From assembly GCF_001457455.1 (NCBI RefSeq), contig NZ_LN831026.1, forward strand, positions 2,232,001-2,296,000: a stretch of DNA of 64,000 bases, in the 5' to 3' direction. This DNA is from Corynebacterium diphtheriae (GTDB taxonomy: Bacteria > Actinomycetota > Actinomycetes > Mycobacteriales > Mycobacteriaceae). Shown here in pieces: positions 28,708-36,972 of the stretch. The position numbers and the translations under genes were made by a program. Each line of letters starts with the position of its first letter. Within the stretch, counting starts at the first letter, position 1. The notes beneath the pieces were generated by a model. It was given only the letters and a program-made list of their open reading frames with translations. It ran no database searches and was not told the origin of the DNA.

Positions 28708-29949
28708 TTAAGTTGAACTTGAGACTTTATCCAGTGACACTCCGTAAACCCCCACATCTGGTTTCAAATCTTTTTGCAACCCCACCGCAACCACCACGAT
28801 CACCACACCCGCCAGCATGGCCCCCAAACCATTACCCACAAACGCCAACGGAGTCGACTCCGGATCAAACACCTCGCCCAAAGGTGGCAGCAACAACACC
28901 ACCGGCAACATCGCGGCAATACGCACCCACTGATAGCGCGTCACCACCCCAGCACCAATCAAGGGCAAAAACGCCAACATCGTGTAATGCGACCACACAA
29001 TCGACGCCATCGCCGTCACCGTGCACGCCACCACGGTCACCGCCAGGTGATAACGCCACTGCCGTGAAGACCACATCGCCCACGCAAACACCACAGCAAT
29101 AACAGCACAAATCAGCAGCTTCCACACCACTGCCTCCCCCGCATCACGCACCTCGACCAGCATCTCCGCTTTCCCAGGCTCACTCCACTGCGCCACGACA
29201 GAATCCACCGACTGGTTCACCGGTGCCACCAAGGTCTTCGACCCCAACCACCGCAACGTTGTAAACCAATCACGCAATGTTGCCCATGGAACCAGAACCA
29301 CACTGGCAATAGCCCACGCCGCAGTCCAACCAGCGGCCCACAACGCAGCACGCCTCCGCCACAACAACATCACCGGAATCAAAATCACCGGAGTCAATTT
29401 CACCAGCACCGCGCACGACAACAGGAAGCCGGCAAGCCAAGGGCGTCGTAAAGCCAAGCCCACAACCGTCAAGGCGATGATAATGGGGGTAGTCTGGCCG
29501 ATCCACAGGCTCAACTGAACTGGCAACGATAACCAAATAACTAGCGACGCCGCCACCAGCTTCGTCGCATCAAAACTACCCCACAGCTTCAAACACGCAG
29601 CCGCAAATGCCACCACTGCAACACCATTGCACGCAGCCAACAACAGCACACTCTGCTCAAAGCTCAACCACGTTAAAGGCGTGAGCAAATATGCCACCAA
29701 CGGGTTGTGAACAAATGGGTGCGCATAGGGTGCTAGCTCGGAAATCTCAGCCGCATAGGCCGGCCACACGTCTCCAGAAAAGGACGCAAAATCATTAGGA
29801 TCCAGAGCATACAGATACTCCGTTTTCCCATCCGCAACCATCCTGGCTGCAATCCATAAACTAGCCCAATCGTCCGGCTGCGCCGAGAAATGAACTCGCA
29901 CGGCGCTGGCGATACCCACCACGAGGGCCCACAACCACGTAAAACGCAT
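28708..29949 (-). CDS. GT87/DUF2029-type membrane glycosyltransferase
   Basis: A 413-residue protein with about ten membrane helices. The first loop carries the acidic pair of GT-C enzymes (AQPDDWASLW) and the block LAPYAHPFVHNPLVAYLLTP is typical of DUF2029/GT87 proteins, which include polyprenyl-phosphate-dependent mannosyl- and arabinosyltransferases (AftC, PimE type). Its place between two mycolyltransferases suggests arabinan or lipoglycan assembly; the linkage made is unknown. The annotated ATG comes only 15 nt after the terminator of the upstream gene and lacks a ribosome site, so it may be leaderless or start slightly later. Confidence 0.75.
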   Translation of the reverse strand: MRFTWLWALVVGIASAVRVHFSAQPDDWASLWIAARMVADGKTEYLYALDPNDFASFSGDVWPAYAAEISELAPYAHPFVHNPLVAYLLTPLTWLSFEQSVLLLAACNGVAVVAFAAACLKLWGSFDATKLVAASLVIWLSLPVQLSLWIGQTTPIIIALTVVGLALRRPWLAGFLLSCAVLVKLTPVILIPVMLLWRRRAALWAAGWTAAWAIASVVLVPWATLRDWFTTLRWLGSKTLVAPVNQSVDSVVAQWSEPGKAEMLVEVRDAGEAVVWKLLICAVIAVVFAWAMWSSRQWRYHLAVTVVACTVTAMASIVWSHYTMLAFLPLIGAGVVTRYQWVRIAAMLPVVLLLPPLGEVFDPESTPLAFVGNGLGAMLAGVVIVVVAVGLQKDLKPDVGVYGVSLDKVSSST

Positions 29950-29964
29950 AGAAATAAGAATAAC

Positions 29965-29983
29965 CCCCCGCCAAAGGCGGGGG
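29965..29983 (-). terminator. rho-independent terminator of the mycolyltransferase gene
   Basis: CCCCCGCC (29965-29972) pairs perfectly with GGCGGGGG (29976-29983) around a 3-nt loop; the minus strand continues TTATTCTTATTTC. It sits 11 bp after the stop of the gene at 29995-31011. Confidence 0.85.
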
Positions 29984-29994
29984 TAGAAAACTCA

Positions 29995-31011
29995 TTACCA
30001 GGCGTTCATCACGTCAAGGATACGACCCTTGGTTGTCTCAATCTGGTAGCGCCACTGTGGCCAGTTGTGAATACCCGTGGATGGGTAATTCGTGGTGACG
30101 TTCAAGCCCATCGAACGAGCCTGTGCTTCCCAGATACGAGTAGATACGCGAGATGCAATCTCTAGAACGCTGCCGTTGATACGGTCGCCCACTGGGTAGT
30201 TGGAGTCTGGAGCACCCCAGATACCGCTAGCCGCAGAAACGTACACATCCTTGCCGGCAAGGCCACCAGCGTTGATCAGTGGATCGAGCTGGAAGCGACG
30301 CAGACCGAAGAAGGAACCGTACATGTTGTTGATGTTAAAGCCACCGATTTCCTGCAATGCCAAGCCCATCATCAAGTAGGTGCCAGGAACCGACATAGAA
30401 AGGTAACCGGAGAAGCTGAGCACCTGACGGAACTGATCTGGGTGCAGAGCAGCCAAGTTCATTGCTGCGGTAGCACCCATGGACAGGCCAGCGATGGAGT
30501 TGTTGGTTGGGGAAACACCGAAGTTAGCAGCCAAGTAGCTTGGCAGCTCGGAGGTCAAGAAGGTCTCCCACTTGTACACAGCTTTCTGAGGGCCCGCAGG
30601 ACCAACCCAGTCGGTGTAGAAGGAACCAGCGCCACCAACTGGCATAACCAAGGTGATGTTGTGGTCAACGAAGAGATCCTGTGCGTGAGCGTCTACCGTC
30701 CATGCGTTAGCAATGTCGGTGGCACGAGCACCGTCGAGAAGGTACAGGCCGGCGTTGCCACCACGCTGAGCTGGCTGAATCTGAACGGTGATGTTACGGC
30801 CCATTGCTGGGGAGAAAACGTCACAGCGCTGAACCCAAAAGCCAACGCCGTCCCAGTCACAAGTACCAGTAGCATCAGCTCGCAGGAAGTCACGGTTTCC
30901 TGCCGTTGCGACGCCCGTACCTGCGACAACCATGGATGCGGCTGCGGCGACAGCTGCGACAGTGGCGGCAGCTTTCCTGCTGACCTTCTTCAACCGTGAT
31001 GCGATTGTCAT
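29995..31011 (-). CDS. trehalose mycolyltransferase (Cmt2-type, antigen 85 family)
   Basis: A 338-residue secreted mycolyltransferase without LGFP repeats. GAGGAGA sits just before the ATG at 31011 (MTIASRLKKV), which decides against the 6-residue longer frame. Signal peptide to about ATAG-38, then the esterase domain with Ser177 in GLSMGAT, His in GIHNWPQW and conserved GGAGSFYTDW. It makes trehalose dicorynomycolate and mycolylates arabinogalactan. Length equals C. glutamicum Cmt2 (about 341). It is downstream of aftB on the same strand with a 160-bp gap that contains a tandem repeat, so it may have its own promoter. Confidence 0.92.
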   Translation of the reverse strand: MTIASRLKKVSRKAAATVAAVAAAASMVVAGTGVATAGNRDFLRADATGTCDWDGVGFWVQRCDVFSPAMGRNITVQIQPAQRGGNAGLYLLDGARATDIANAWTVDAHAQDLFVDHNITLVMPVGGAGSFYTDWVGPAGPQKAVYKWETFLTSELPSYLAANFGVSPTNNSIAGLSMGATAAMNLAALHPDQFRQVLSFSGYLSMSVPGTYLMMGLALQEIGGFNINNMYGSFFGLRRFQLDPLINAGGLAGKDVYVSAASGIWGAPDSNYPVGDRINGSVLEIASRVSTRIWEAQARSMGLNVTTNYPSTGIHNWPQWRYQIETTKGRILDVMNAW

Positions 31012-31063
31012 AAATCTCCTCGACTTCAACCAGGTGTCTCTTCACGTTATATCGCCATTAACA

Positions 31064-31087
31064 GGCTTATGTTACGGCTTATGTTAC
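31064..31087 (-). repeat. two tandem copies of a 12-bp unit before the mycolyltransferase gene
   Basis: GGCTTATGTTAC occurs twice head to tail (31064-31075 and 31076-31087), 53 bp before the start at 31011. A direct-repeat regulator site or promoter spacer is possible. Confidence 0.5.
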
Positions 31088-31171
31088 GGATTTGAGACAA
31101 AATCTTGATTAAAATAACACACCTGCAGCAGCTCCGGCACCTTTGACATAATCTCAGGGGTAATTCAGGTT

Positions 31172-32851
31172 CTATTTGTGATCAACATCGCCGCTGGACG
31201 CACCATCAAACTGCAAAGTAAGACCCGTTGTCACCGCAAACTTCATGTTCTTAACAAAGCGCTTGACACTCATCGGTTCCTTATAAGAAGCCATGAGTTC
31301 TGCAGCGTCACCTGACTGCAACATCTCTCGCACCTGACGGGTTTCCTCTTTATCCACCCACTTAGGCAAGATGTTGAGATCCGCACTGGAATCCGCCAGA
31401 TCCCACTCCAATGGCAGCTGCTTGTTATGCCCGATACGCCCACCGTCGATCTTTGGTTGACGCGCAGCCAAAGGAGTACTCAAACCGACAGTGTCGTGCA
31501 CACGCACATCAAGACCAGCATTCATACTCGTCATGCCGAGGTTGAGGTGCATCAGCGCCAACGGCTGCTCGCCATCCCGAGGCACCACGGCCCAAGAAAG
31601 AAGATCCCGCTTCTTATCCACCACATAATTAACCAAGTAGGCACCGTTAGTGGCATGGCCTTTGTCAAGGGCGGAATCAAAGTTGCGCAGCGCAGGTGCG
31701 CTAAGGAAGTGGCTCGCATGCCGCGGTGGGGTATCGCGGTGCAGGGTCTGCGTCCAGTACTCCCGCTCGTCGACAATGCCTAGCTCCGTCTGCGCCTGGG
31801 TACCAGTGGGACGCTCATACGTGTGCCCGTGCAGGGTAACTCCCAGCGCCCAGACCGCCACTGCAGCCGCAGCCCAGCCATTTTTCTTTGTCACCGGAAC
31901 CACCATAATAGGTAGCAGCAGTGCGAACAGCGGTAGGAGCAGCATGCGACCATGCATGAAATCGCCGCCGACCTTAATCACATACACAGCATGAAGCAGG
32001 CCGCAGGCAATCATCAGCGCCCCACGACGTTCCAGTCCCACGACCAGTACCGCAACCACAGGTAGAAGAAGGTACATGCCATAACTGCTGACCAAATCCC
32101 ACAGGTAGCTCAGCCCACCAGCCCAGTCGCTAGAGCTCGCCGACTTTGCGACGGCCGTATGTGGCACCAGCAACCCGTAGTACCCCATCCGGAAGACCTC
32201 ATACCCCAGCGGAACGGGGACCGCCACTGCGATGATCTTCCAACGTTGCGACCAATCCGTGGCCTTATATAACAGCCACAGCCCAAAAATGGCGCTATAT
32301 AGCAGCATTTCGGGGCGGATTAGCCAACCGATCCCTAGCCAAAAAGCAAAGAGGTAGGTGCGCTTGGTACCGCTCAACCACCACATCACCGCTAAGTAGA
32401 AAATGGACAGGCCCCACTCCAAACCGGAGGTGGCAAAATCCCGCGCGGGAGGAAGCGCTATATAAATGAGTGCACCAAAAGGCACCAACAGGTGGGCACT
32501 GTCACGGTAACGCACTGCTGTGGCATAGGCGCCCACCATGAGTGCTAGCACGCTCAAGATTAAAGAGGCCCCGAGCGCAATGAGGTGAATATCAGCGCCA
32601 CTGATAAGGGCACAGAGATAAATAATGTATTGCCACAGTGTTGAGGTACTGGCCTCAACACGTTCCCCGACGTTAAACACTGGACCGTTGCCGGCGAGTA
32701 AGTTCCGCACGGTCCGCAACACGATGAGGCCGTCGTCGCTCATCCAGCGACGCGCCCAACCTCCCCAGAACATGAGCACACCCACAACAACCACGCTGAT
32801 CAGGGTGGATAACTGAGGTGTACTCCAGTTCCGGATTCGACTCATACGCAT
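31172..32851 (-). CDS. aftB: terminal beta-(1->2) arabinofuranosyltransferase AftB
   Basis: A 559-residue GT-C protein that adds the terminal beta-1,2-arabinofuranose of arabinogalactan from decaprenylphosphoryl-arabinose, creating sites for mycolylation. The N-terminal loop has the family block RRWMSDDGLIVLRTVRNLL with the catalytic-type DD pair, and GNGPVFNVGERVEAST. About ten helices fill residues 15-320, followed by a periplasmic domain. It lies directly after ubiA (27 bp), the same order as Rv3805c/Rv3806c. Confidence 0.92.
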   Translation of the reverse strand: MRMSRIRNWSTPQLSTLISVVVVGVLMFWGGWARRWMSDDGLIVLRTVRNLLAGNGPVFNVGERVEASTSTLWQYIIYLCALISGADIHLIALGASLILSVLALMVGAYATAVRYRDSAHLLVPFGALIYIALPPARDFATSGLEWGLSIFYLAVMWWLSGTKRTYLFAFWLGIGWLIRPEMLLYSAIFGLWLLYKATDWSQRWKIIAVAVPVPLGYEVFRMGYYGLLVPHTAVAKSASSSDWAGGLSYLWDLVSSYGMYLLLPVVAVLVVGLERRGALMIACGLLHAVYVIKVGGDFMHGRMLLLPLFALLLPIMVVPVTKKNGWAAAAVAVWALGVTLHGHTYERPTGTQAQTELGIVDEREYWTQTLHRDTPPRHASHFLSAPALRNFDSALDKGHATNGAYLVNYVVDKKRDLLSWAVVPRDGEQPLALMHLNLGMTSMNAGLDVRVHDTVGLSTPLAARQPKIDGGRIGHNKQLPLEWDLADSSADLNILPKWVDKEETRQVREMLQSGDAAELMASYKEPMSVKRFVKNMKFAVTTGLTLQFDGASSGDVDHK

Positions 32852-32878
32852 GCTTCTTCTAATTCCGAGGCGTCCTTT

Positions 32879-33856
32879 TTATAGAGCCGGTACTAGGTAG
32901 ACAGCGATACCGATACAAATAACCCAGCCCAAGGCCAAGAACTGCAGCGGACGGTCCGACAATGCGATCTCATCAGGCGCACCGCCTTCACCACGGTCGA
33001 CGTCTGCCGCATAACGCAAAATTGCCACGGTGAAAGGAACCATAGAAACCTGGTACCACACGGAGGCAGTACCGCTTGCAGCCTTGGCCATCTCAAAGCC
33101 CCACAGGGAATAAGCCATGACCACGGCAGTCGCAGAAAGTGTCCACACAAAGCGCAGGTAGGTAGGGGTATAGCCCTCAAGGGACTTGCGGATCTTCGCA
33201 CCTGATTTTTGCGTGAGCAAAATCTCTGCGTAGCGTTTACCCGAGGCCATAAACAGCGAACCGAATGCTGCGACCAGCAGGAACCACTGCGATAGGTCGA
33301 TTCCGGCAGCAACACCGCCGGCCATCGCACGCAGCATGAATCCAGAGGACACCAGAGCGATGTCGATCACTGGTTGGTGCTTCCAGCCGAAGCAGTAGCC
33401 CAGCTGCAGTGCAATGTAAACAGCAACCACGATAGCCAAGCCGTGGCCAGACGATGCGGTGTAGCTGATCGCAACCGCGGCGATGATAAGGACCACGGCC
33501 ATGATGTAGGCCAAGCCCACGGGAAGCACGCCGGCCGCGATCGGGCGGAAACGCTTGGTGGGGTGTGCGCGGTCAGCTTCTACGTCGCGGGCATCGTTGA
33601 TCAGGTAGATCGCGGAGGCAGACATACAAAACGCTACGAAGGCGATGAGGATGTCGAACAGGGTGCGGGTGCTCAGCAGGGCGTCGGCACCGGCGGCCGC
33701 TGGGGCAGCAAGAACCAGAACGTTTTTCACCCATTGCTTCGGGCGCAGCGCTTTGATCATGCCGTCGACAAGGTTTTTAGGCGGTTGCCGTTTCTTGTCT
33801 AGCTCAACGCCGCGGGTGTGTGGCTCCGGCTCGATAAAGCCTTGGTTCTTGCTCAT
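32879..33856 (-). CDS. ubiA: decaprenyl-phosphate phosphoribosyltransferase (DPPR synthase)
   Basis: A 325-residue UbiA-superfamily enzyme transferring 5-phosphoribose from PRPP to decaprenyl phosphate, the first step to the arabinose donor DPA. It carries the Asp-rich motif NDARDVEADRAHPTKRFRP (about residues 97-115) and nine or so membrane helices. The start overlaps the stop of the upstream phosphatase gene (ATGA), so the synthase and the phosphatase acting on its product are translationally coupled. Confidence 0.94.
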   Translation of the reverse strand: MSKNQGFIEPEPHTRGVELDKKRQPPKNLVDGMIKALRPKQWVKNVLVLAAPAAAGADALLSTRTLFDILIAFVAFCMSASAIYLINDARDVEADRAHPTKRFRPIAAGVLPVGLAYIMAVVLIIAAVAISYTASSGHGLAIVVAVYIALQLGYCFGWKHQPVIDIALVSSGFMLRAMAGGVAAGIDLSQWFLLVAAFGSLFMASGKRYAEILLTQKSGAKIRKSLEGYTPTYLRFVWTLSATAVVMAYSLWGFEMAKAASGTASVWYQVSMVPFTVAILRYAADVDRGEGGAPDEIALSDRPLQFLALGWVICIGIAVYLVPAL

Positions 33857-34347
33857 TTCACCTTCCCAGTTCGTGCAATTGCTTCTGCAGTGACCGCACC
33901 TACGAGAGCGCCGGTGGCCACGTCGGTCGGATAATGTACTCCGAGAACCATACGCGACACCATCATCACAGGGATACCCAGCAGCGGCAGCGGGTTGCGG
34001 GTGATCCGTGCGAGGCTCACCAGCGCAGCGCTTGTCGACGTCGCATGTGAGCTGGGAAAACTCAGCTTGGATGGGGTTCCGACACCGATTTTGATGCGTG
34101 GATCATGAGGGCGTTTACGTCTCACGATTCGCTTTACCACCACACTTATGGCATGGCTCACAAAGGCAGCTATAACGAGACGAACCCACTGCCCACGACG
34201 GGGAGCGTCGATAAGCGCGCCCAGCGCACCCATGCCCATCCACCCCAAGGCATGCTCACCAAAATGACTCAAACCGCGAGCCGTGGCCAACACGCCCGGA
34301 GTAGCAAGGTGTTTTTGCACCTCTACAAGTATGTCTGCTTCTTTCAC
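33853..34347 (-). CDS. PAP2 phosphatase, predicted decaprenylphosphoryl-5-phosphoribose phosphatase
   Basis: A 164-residue membrane phosphatase of the PAP2 family with all three motifs: KRIVRRKRPHD, PSSHATS and SRMVLGVHYPTDV. The ortholog position (Rv3807c) is that proposed to dephosphorylate DPPR to decaprenylphosphoryl-ribose. It starts with GTG overlapping the glfT2 stop (TAGTG) and ends inside the ubiA start, which makes a tight glfT2-PAP2-ubiA operon. Confidence 0.88.
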   Translation of the reverse strand: MKEADILVEVQKHLATPGVLATARGLSHFGEHALGWMGMGALGALIDAPRRGQWVRLVIAAFVSHAISVVVKRIVRRKRPHDPRIKIGVGTPSKLSFPSSHATSTSAALVSLARITRNPLPLLGIPVMMVSRMVLGVHYPTDVATGALVGAVTAEAIARTGKVK

Positions 34348-36332
34348 TAGGACTCCTCAGCCCCTTGTGGTTCCTCGAAAATCTTCGCCCACGCCTCACG
34401 GCTGGTCAGCTCCTTGTGAGCCGCACGGTACTCCTCACGCAGGCGATCGAAGTTCGCAGCAACCTCTTTTTGCAGGCGGTACGACTCCTGCAAAAGTTCC
34501 TTGGCCTGAGTACGGTCGCGTTTGCGGTAGACAACACCGCGACCATCGGCGGTCGACACCGTGACGCCGTCGAGACGCGACAAGCTAAACCAACGAGCGT
34601 TAATCGGAGCCAAGTTAGCCTGCGGCACATCGTGGTGCTGCGGATTCTCCTTAGACAAGGTGTGCTTAATGCCCTTGAGCAACCAGCCGACCTTCTTCAC
34701 AGGAGCCAGCGGACCACTCAGGTTGTACACCGTTGGCACACCCGGCGCGCCGGAAGGCCGTGGCAGATCAGCGGCACTTGGCAATACGACGGCATCCGAG
34801 TAGTTCTTGCGCAGCGCATTAATGCGTGGCAGAGAGGTTTCAAGGATGTCGAAGAGGTGCGATGGTCCTGCGAGGAAGTCTTTCATTGCCTCGTTTTGAA
34901 CAGCAACCGTGGAGTACTCCAAACACAGGAGGTGCTTGAGGGTGGCCTTTTGCATGGATCGCACCATGCCTGCTGGGTTGCCGTTTTCGATAGCGCCGAC
35001 GATCAAGCGGTTGCGTAGGTGGAAGTAGGCTTGCCAGTCGATGGCGTCGTCTTTATCCGACCATGCGAGGTGCCAGATGGCTACACCAGGCCAGGTGGCG
35101 GTGGCGAATCCGGCGTTGCCGGCGCGCAGGCCGTATTCGGCATCGTCCCACTTGATAAACAGTGGCAGTGGCTGGCCGATCTGCTCCGCAACCACGCGTG
35201 GGATCATGCACATCCACCAGCCGTTGTAGTCGACGTCGATACGGCGGTGCAAGTCTTCAGTCTTAGGACGATCGCTTGGGGCGTCGGGGCTTGGGCGATC
35301 GCTCAAGGGGTACCTTGCAAAGTCGTGGTCGTAGTGCACGAATGGTGCGGAGGTCCACATGAAGATGTTGCGGTCCACAACCTCACCCATGGAGTGCAGG
35401 TGGCTGCGTTCTTGCAGGCTAAGCATTTGGCCGCCAACCAAGATAGGGCTCTTGGCGTAACGAGCTACCTGAAGTGCACGCAGGACGGAGTCCGGCTCGA
35501 TGGCGATGTCGTCATCCATGTACAGGATGTAAGGCGACTGTGCGGCACCGGCTGGTTTGGTGCCATCTACGCCACCGAGTGCCTCGTACATAATGCGGGA
35601 GTAACCGCCGGAACCACCGAGGTTGCCTTGGCGGAACTCGAAGAAACGATCACCGAAGTGCTCGGTTGCTTCCTTATATCCTGGCTCATCTGCTGGGTGC
35701 TTGTTGCCTTGGTCGGGCATGATCACAGCGTCGATGACCGCATCAACTTCTGGGTCTTCCGACAGCGCGGTCAGTGCAGCGACAGCGTCAGTTGGGCGGT
35801 TAAAGGTAGGGATACCCACCGTCACGCGCTTATCAAAAGGTCCCACTTGGCTGCCATCTGGCATCACCTGTGGCTGCGGTGCCTGCGGAGCGTACCAACC
35901 GGCTTTGAAGGTGACGTCGGTTTCTGCGGTGACGTAGAACCACAGCCAGCCGCCGTCCTCGAAAGGAGCCAAGCTCAGGTCGAATTCCACAACGCCATCG
36001 CTGACCACTTGGCCTTGCTCGGCGTACGACGCCCCGTCGATCTTGGTGCGGAACACATCCACACGGGCAGTACCCGTGACCTCTACGCGCAGGATTACGT
36101 TGTCCAGCTGCGTCCAACGACGCCAGTAGCTGGCAGGGAACGCATTGAAGTATGTCTGAAAGCTCACTTCGTCGCCAGCAGAGATAGCAACAGAGTGGCG
36201 GTCGTTCCACATGGCGCGGCCATTGTTGTGCTCAGACTCAATCAGGTAGAGCATGCGGACGTCGTGCGGCTCTCCTGCTTTAGGCATCAGGAAGCGCTGC
36301 AGTGATTCGACTGCTTTACTCATGGTAAGCAT
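34347..36332 (-). CDS. glfT2: galactofuranosyltransferase GlfT2
   Basis: A 661-residue GT2 enzyme that polymerises the galactan of arabinogalactan from UDP-galactofuranose, with alternating beta-1,5 and beta-1,6 linkages. An N-terminal beta-barrel domain (1-165) precedes the GT-A domain that begins VTVGIPTFNRP; the metal site is Asp273-Asp274-Asp275 in YMDDDIAIEPDS and the base region is KWDDAEYGLRAG, followed by the HLAW His-Trp. A C-terminal helical region completes it. AGAAAGG precedes the ATG. Full family length. Confidence 0.96.
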   Translation of the reverse strand: MLTMSKAVESLQRFLMPKAGEPHDVRMLYLIESEHNNGRAMWNDRHSVAISAGDEVSFQTYFNAFPASYWRRWTQLDNVILRVEVTGTARVDVFRTKIDGASYAEQGQVVSDGVVEFDLSLAPFEDGGWLWFYVTAETDVTFKAGWYAPQAPQPQVMPDGSQVGPFDKRVTVGIPTFNRPTDAVAALTALSEDPEVDAVIDAVIMPDQGNKHPADEPGYKEATEHFGDRFFEFRQGNLGGSGGYSRIMYEALGGVDGTKPAGAAQSPYILYMDDDIAIEPDSVLRALQVARYAKSPILVGGQMLSLQERSHLHSMGEVVDRNIFMWTSAPFVHYDHDFARYPLSDRPSPDAPSDRPKTEDLHRRIDVDYNGWWMCMIPRVVAEQIGQPLPLFIKWDDAEYGLRAGNAGFATATWPGVAIWHLAWSDKDDAIDWQAYFHLRNRLIVGAIENGNPAGMVRSMQKATLKHLLCLEYSTVAVQNEAMKDFLAGPSHLFDILETSLPRINALRKNYSDAVVLPSAADLPRPSGAPGVPTVYNLSGPLAPVKKVGWLLKGIKHTLSKENPQHHDVPQANLAPINARWFSLSRLDGVTVSTADGRGVVYRKRDRTQAKELLQESYRLQKEVAANFDRLREEYRAAHKELTSREAWAKIFEEPQGAEES

Positions 36333-36416
36333 GGGGCCTTTCTAATAAGTGCGGTCGTGCCTCACCAACCACAAAACAGGGAAAGTGGGCACTCTTCACA
36401 TAACAGCGTAGTTGTT

Positions 36417-36932
36417 TTATTCCGAATTCGGCTGATTGAAGCGGCAAGCAGACCAAATTAACCACACCGCAATAACCCCAATCGCGCCACCCACGAGGAC
36501 GTCGCTAAGCCAATGCACCCCCACATAAAGCCTGCTAAGCGCCACCAGCACCGCCACACACCACGCCAATTGCTGCACCCAAGCGCGCGTTGAGAGATAA
36601 GAAATAACCGTGGCAAGAGCAAAGGCTGCCACCGCATGACCAGAGGGCATTGATGGGTTGAAATGGTACAGCAGCTGCTCGGCGATCGGTGGGCGTTCGC
36701 GACCAATAAGTGCTTTAAGTACCGGACTAAGTGATACAGCAAAACCCACCGCTAGCAGTGGAAATACTGCTTGTAGCGGTGGGGTACGGCGGGCACGCCA
36801 CGCAGACCACAGTGCGGAATATAACAGGACGTAGCGTGGCGCGAATGCCAAAGTGAAGGGCACGACGAGGGCGGTCAACCACTCCGAACGTAGCGAGATC
36901 ATGTAGCTCCACACGGCATGGTCGATACCCAA
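36417..36932 (-). CDS. second PAP2-family membrane phosphatase
   Basis: A 171-residue PAP2 protein with motifs KALIGRERPP, MPSGHAVAAFA and SRLYVGVHWLSDV and five to six helices. It is distinct from the PAP2 protein after glfT2 and lies between betB and glfT2. An undecaprenyl-/decaprenyl-pyrophosphate phosphatase or lipid phosphatase role in carrier recycling fits the family and the neighbours, but the substrate is open. Confidence 0.83.
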   Translation of the reverse strand: MGIDHAVWSYMISLRSEWLTALVVPFTLAFAPRYVLLYSALWSAWRARRTPPLQAVFPLLAVGFAVSLSPVLKALIGRERPPIAEQLLYHFNPSMPSGHAVAAFALATVISYLSTRAWVQQLAWCVAVLVALSRLYVGVHWLSDVLVGGAIGVIAVWLIWSACRFNQPNSE

Positions 36933-36972
36933 CGAAAACTCCCTTGCTCCTTATTTAATACAAGAAGCCAGT

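Noticed and set aside
35019-36305. 428-residue plus-strand frame opposite glfT2
   Set aside because: Exact shadow of a strongly conserved minus-strand gene; no ribosome site or family features.
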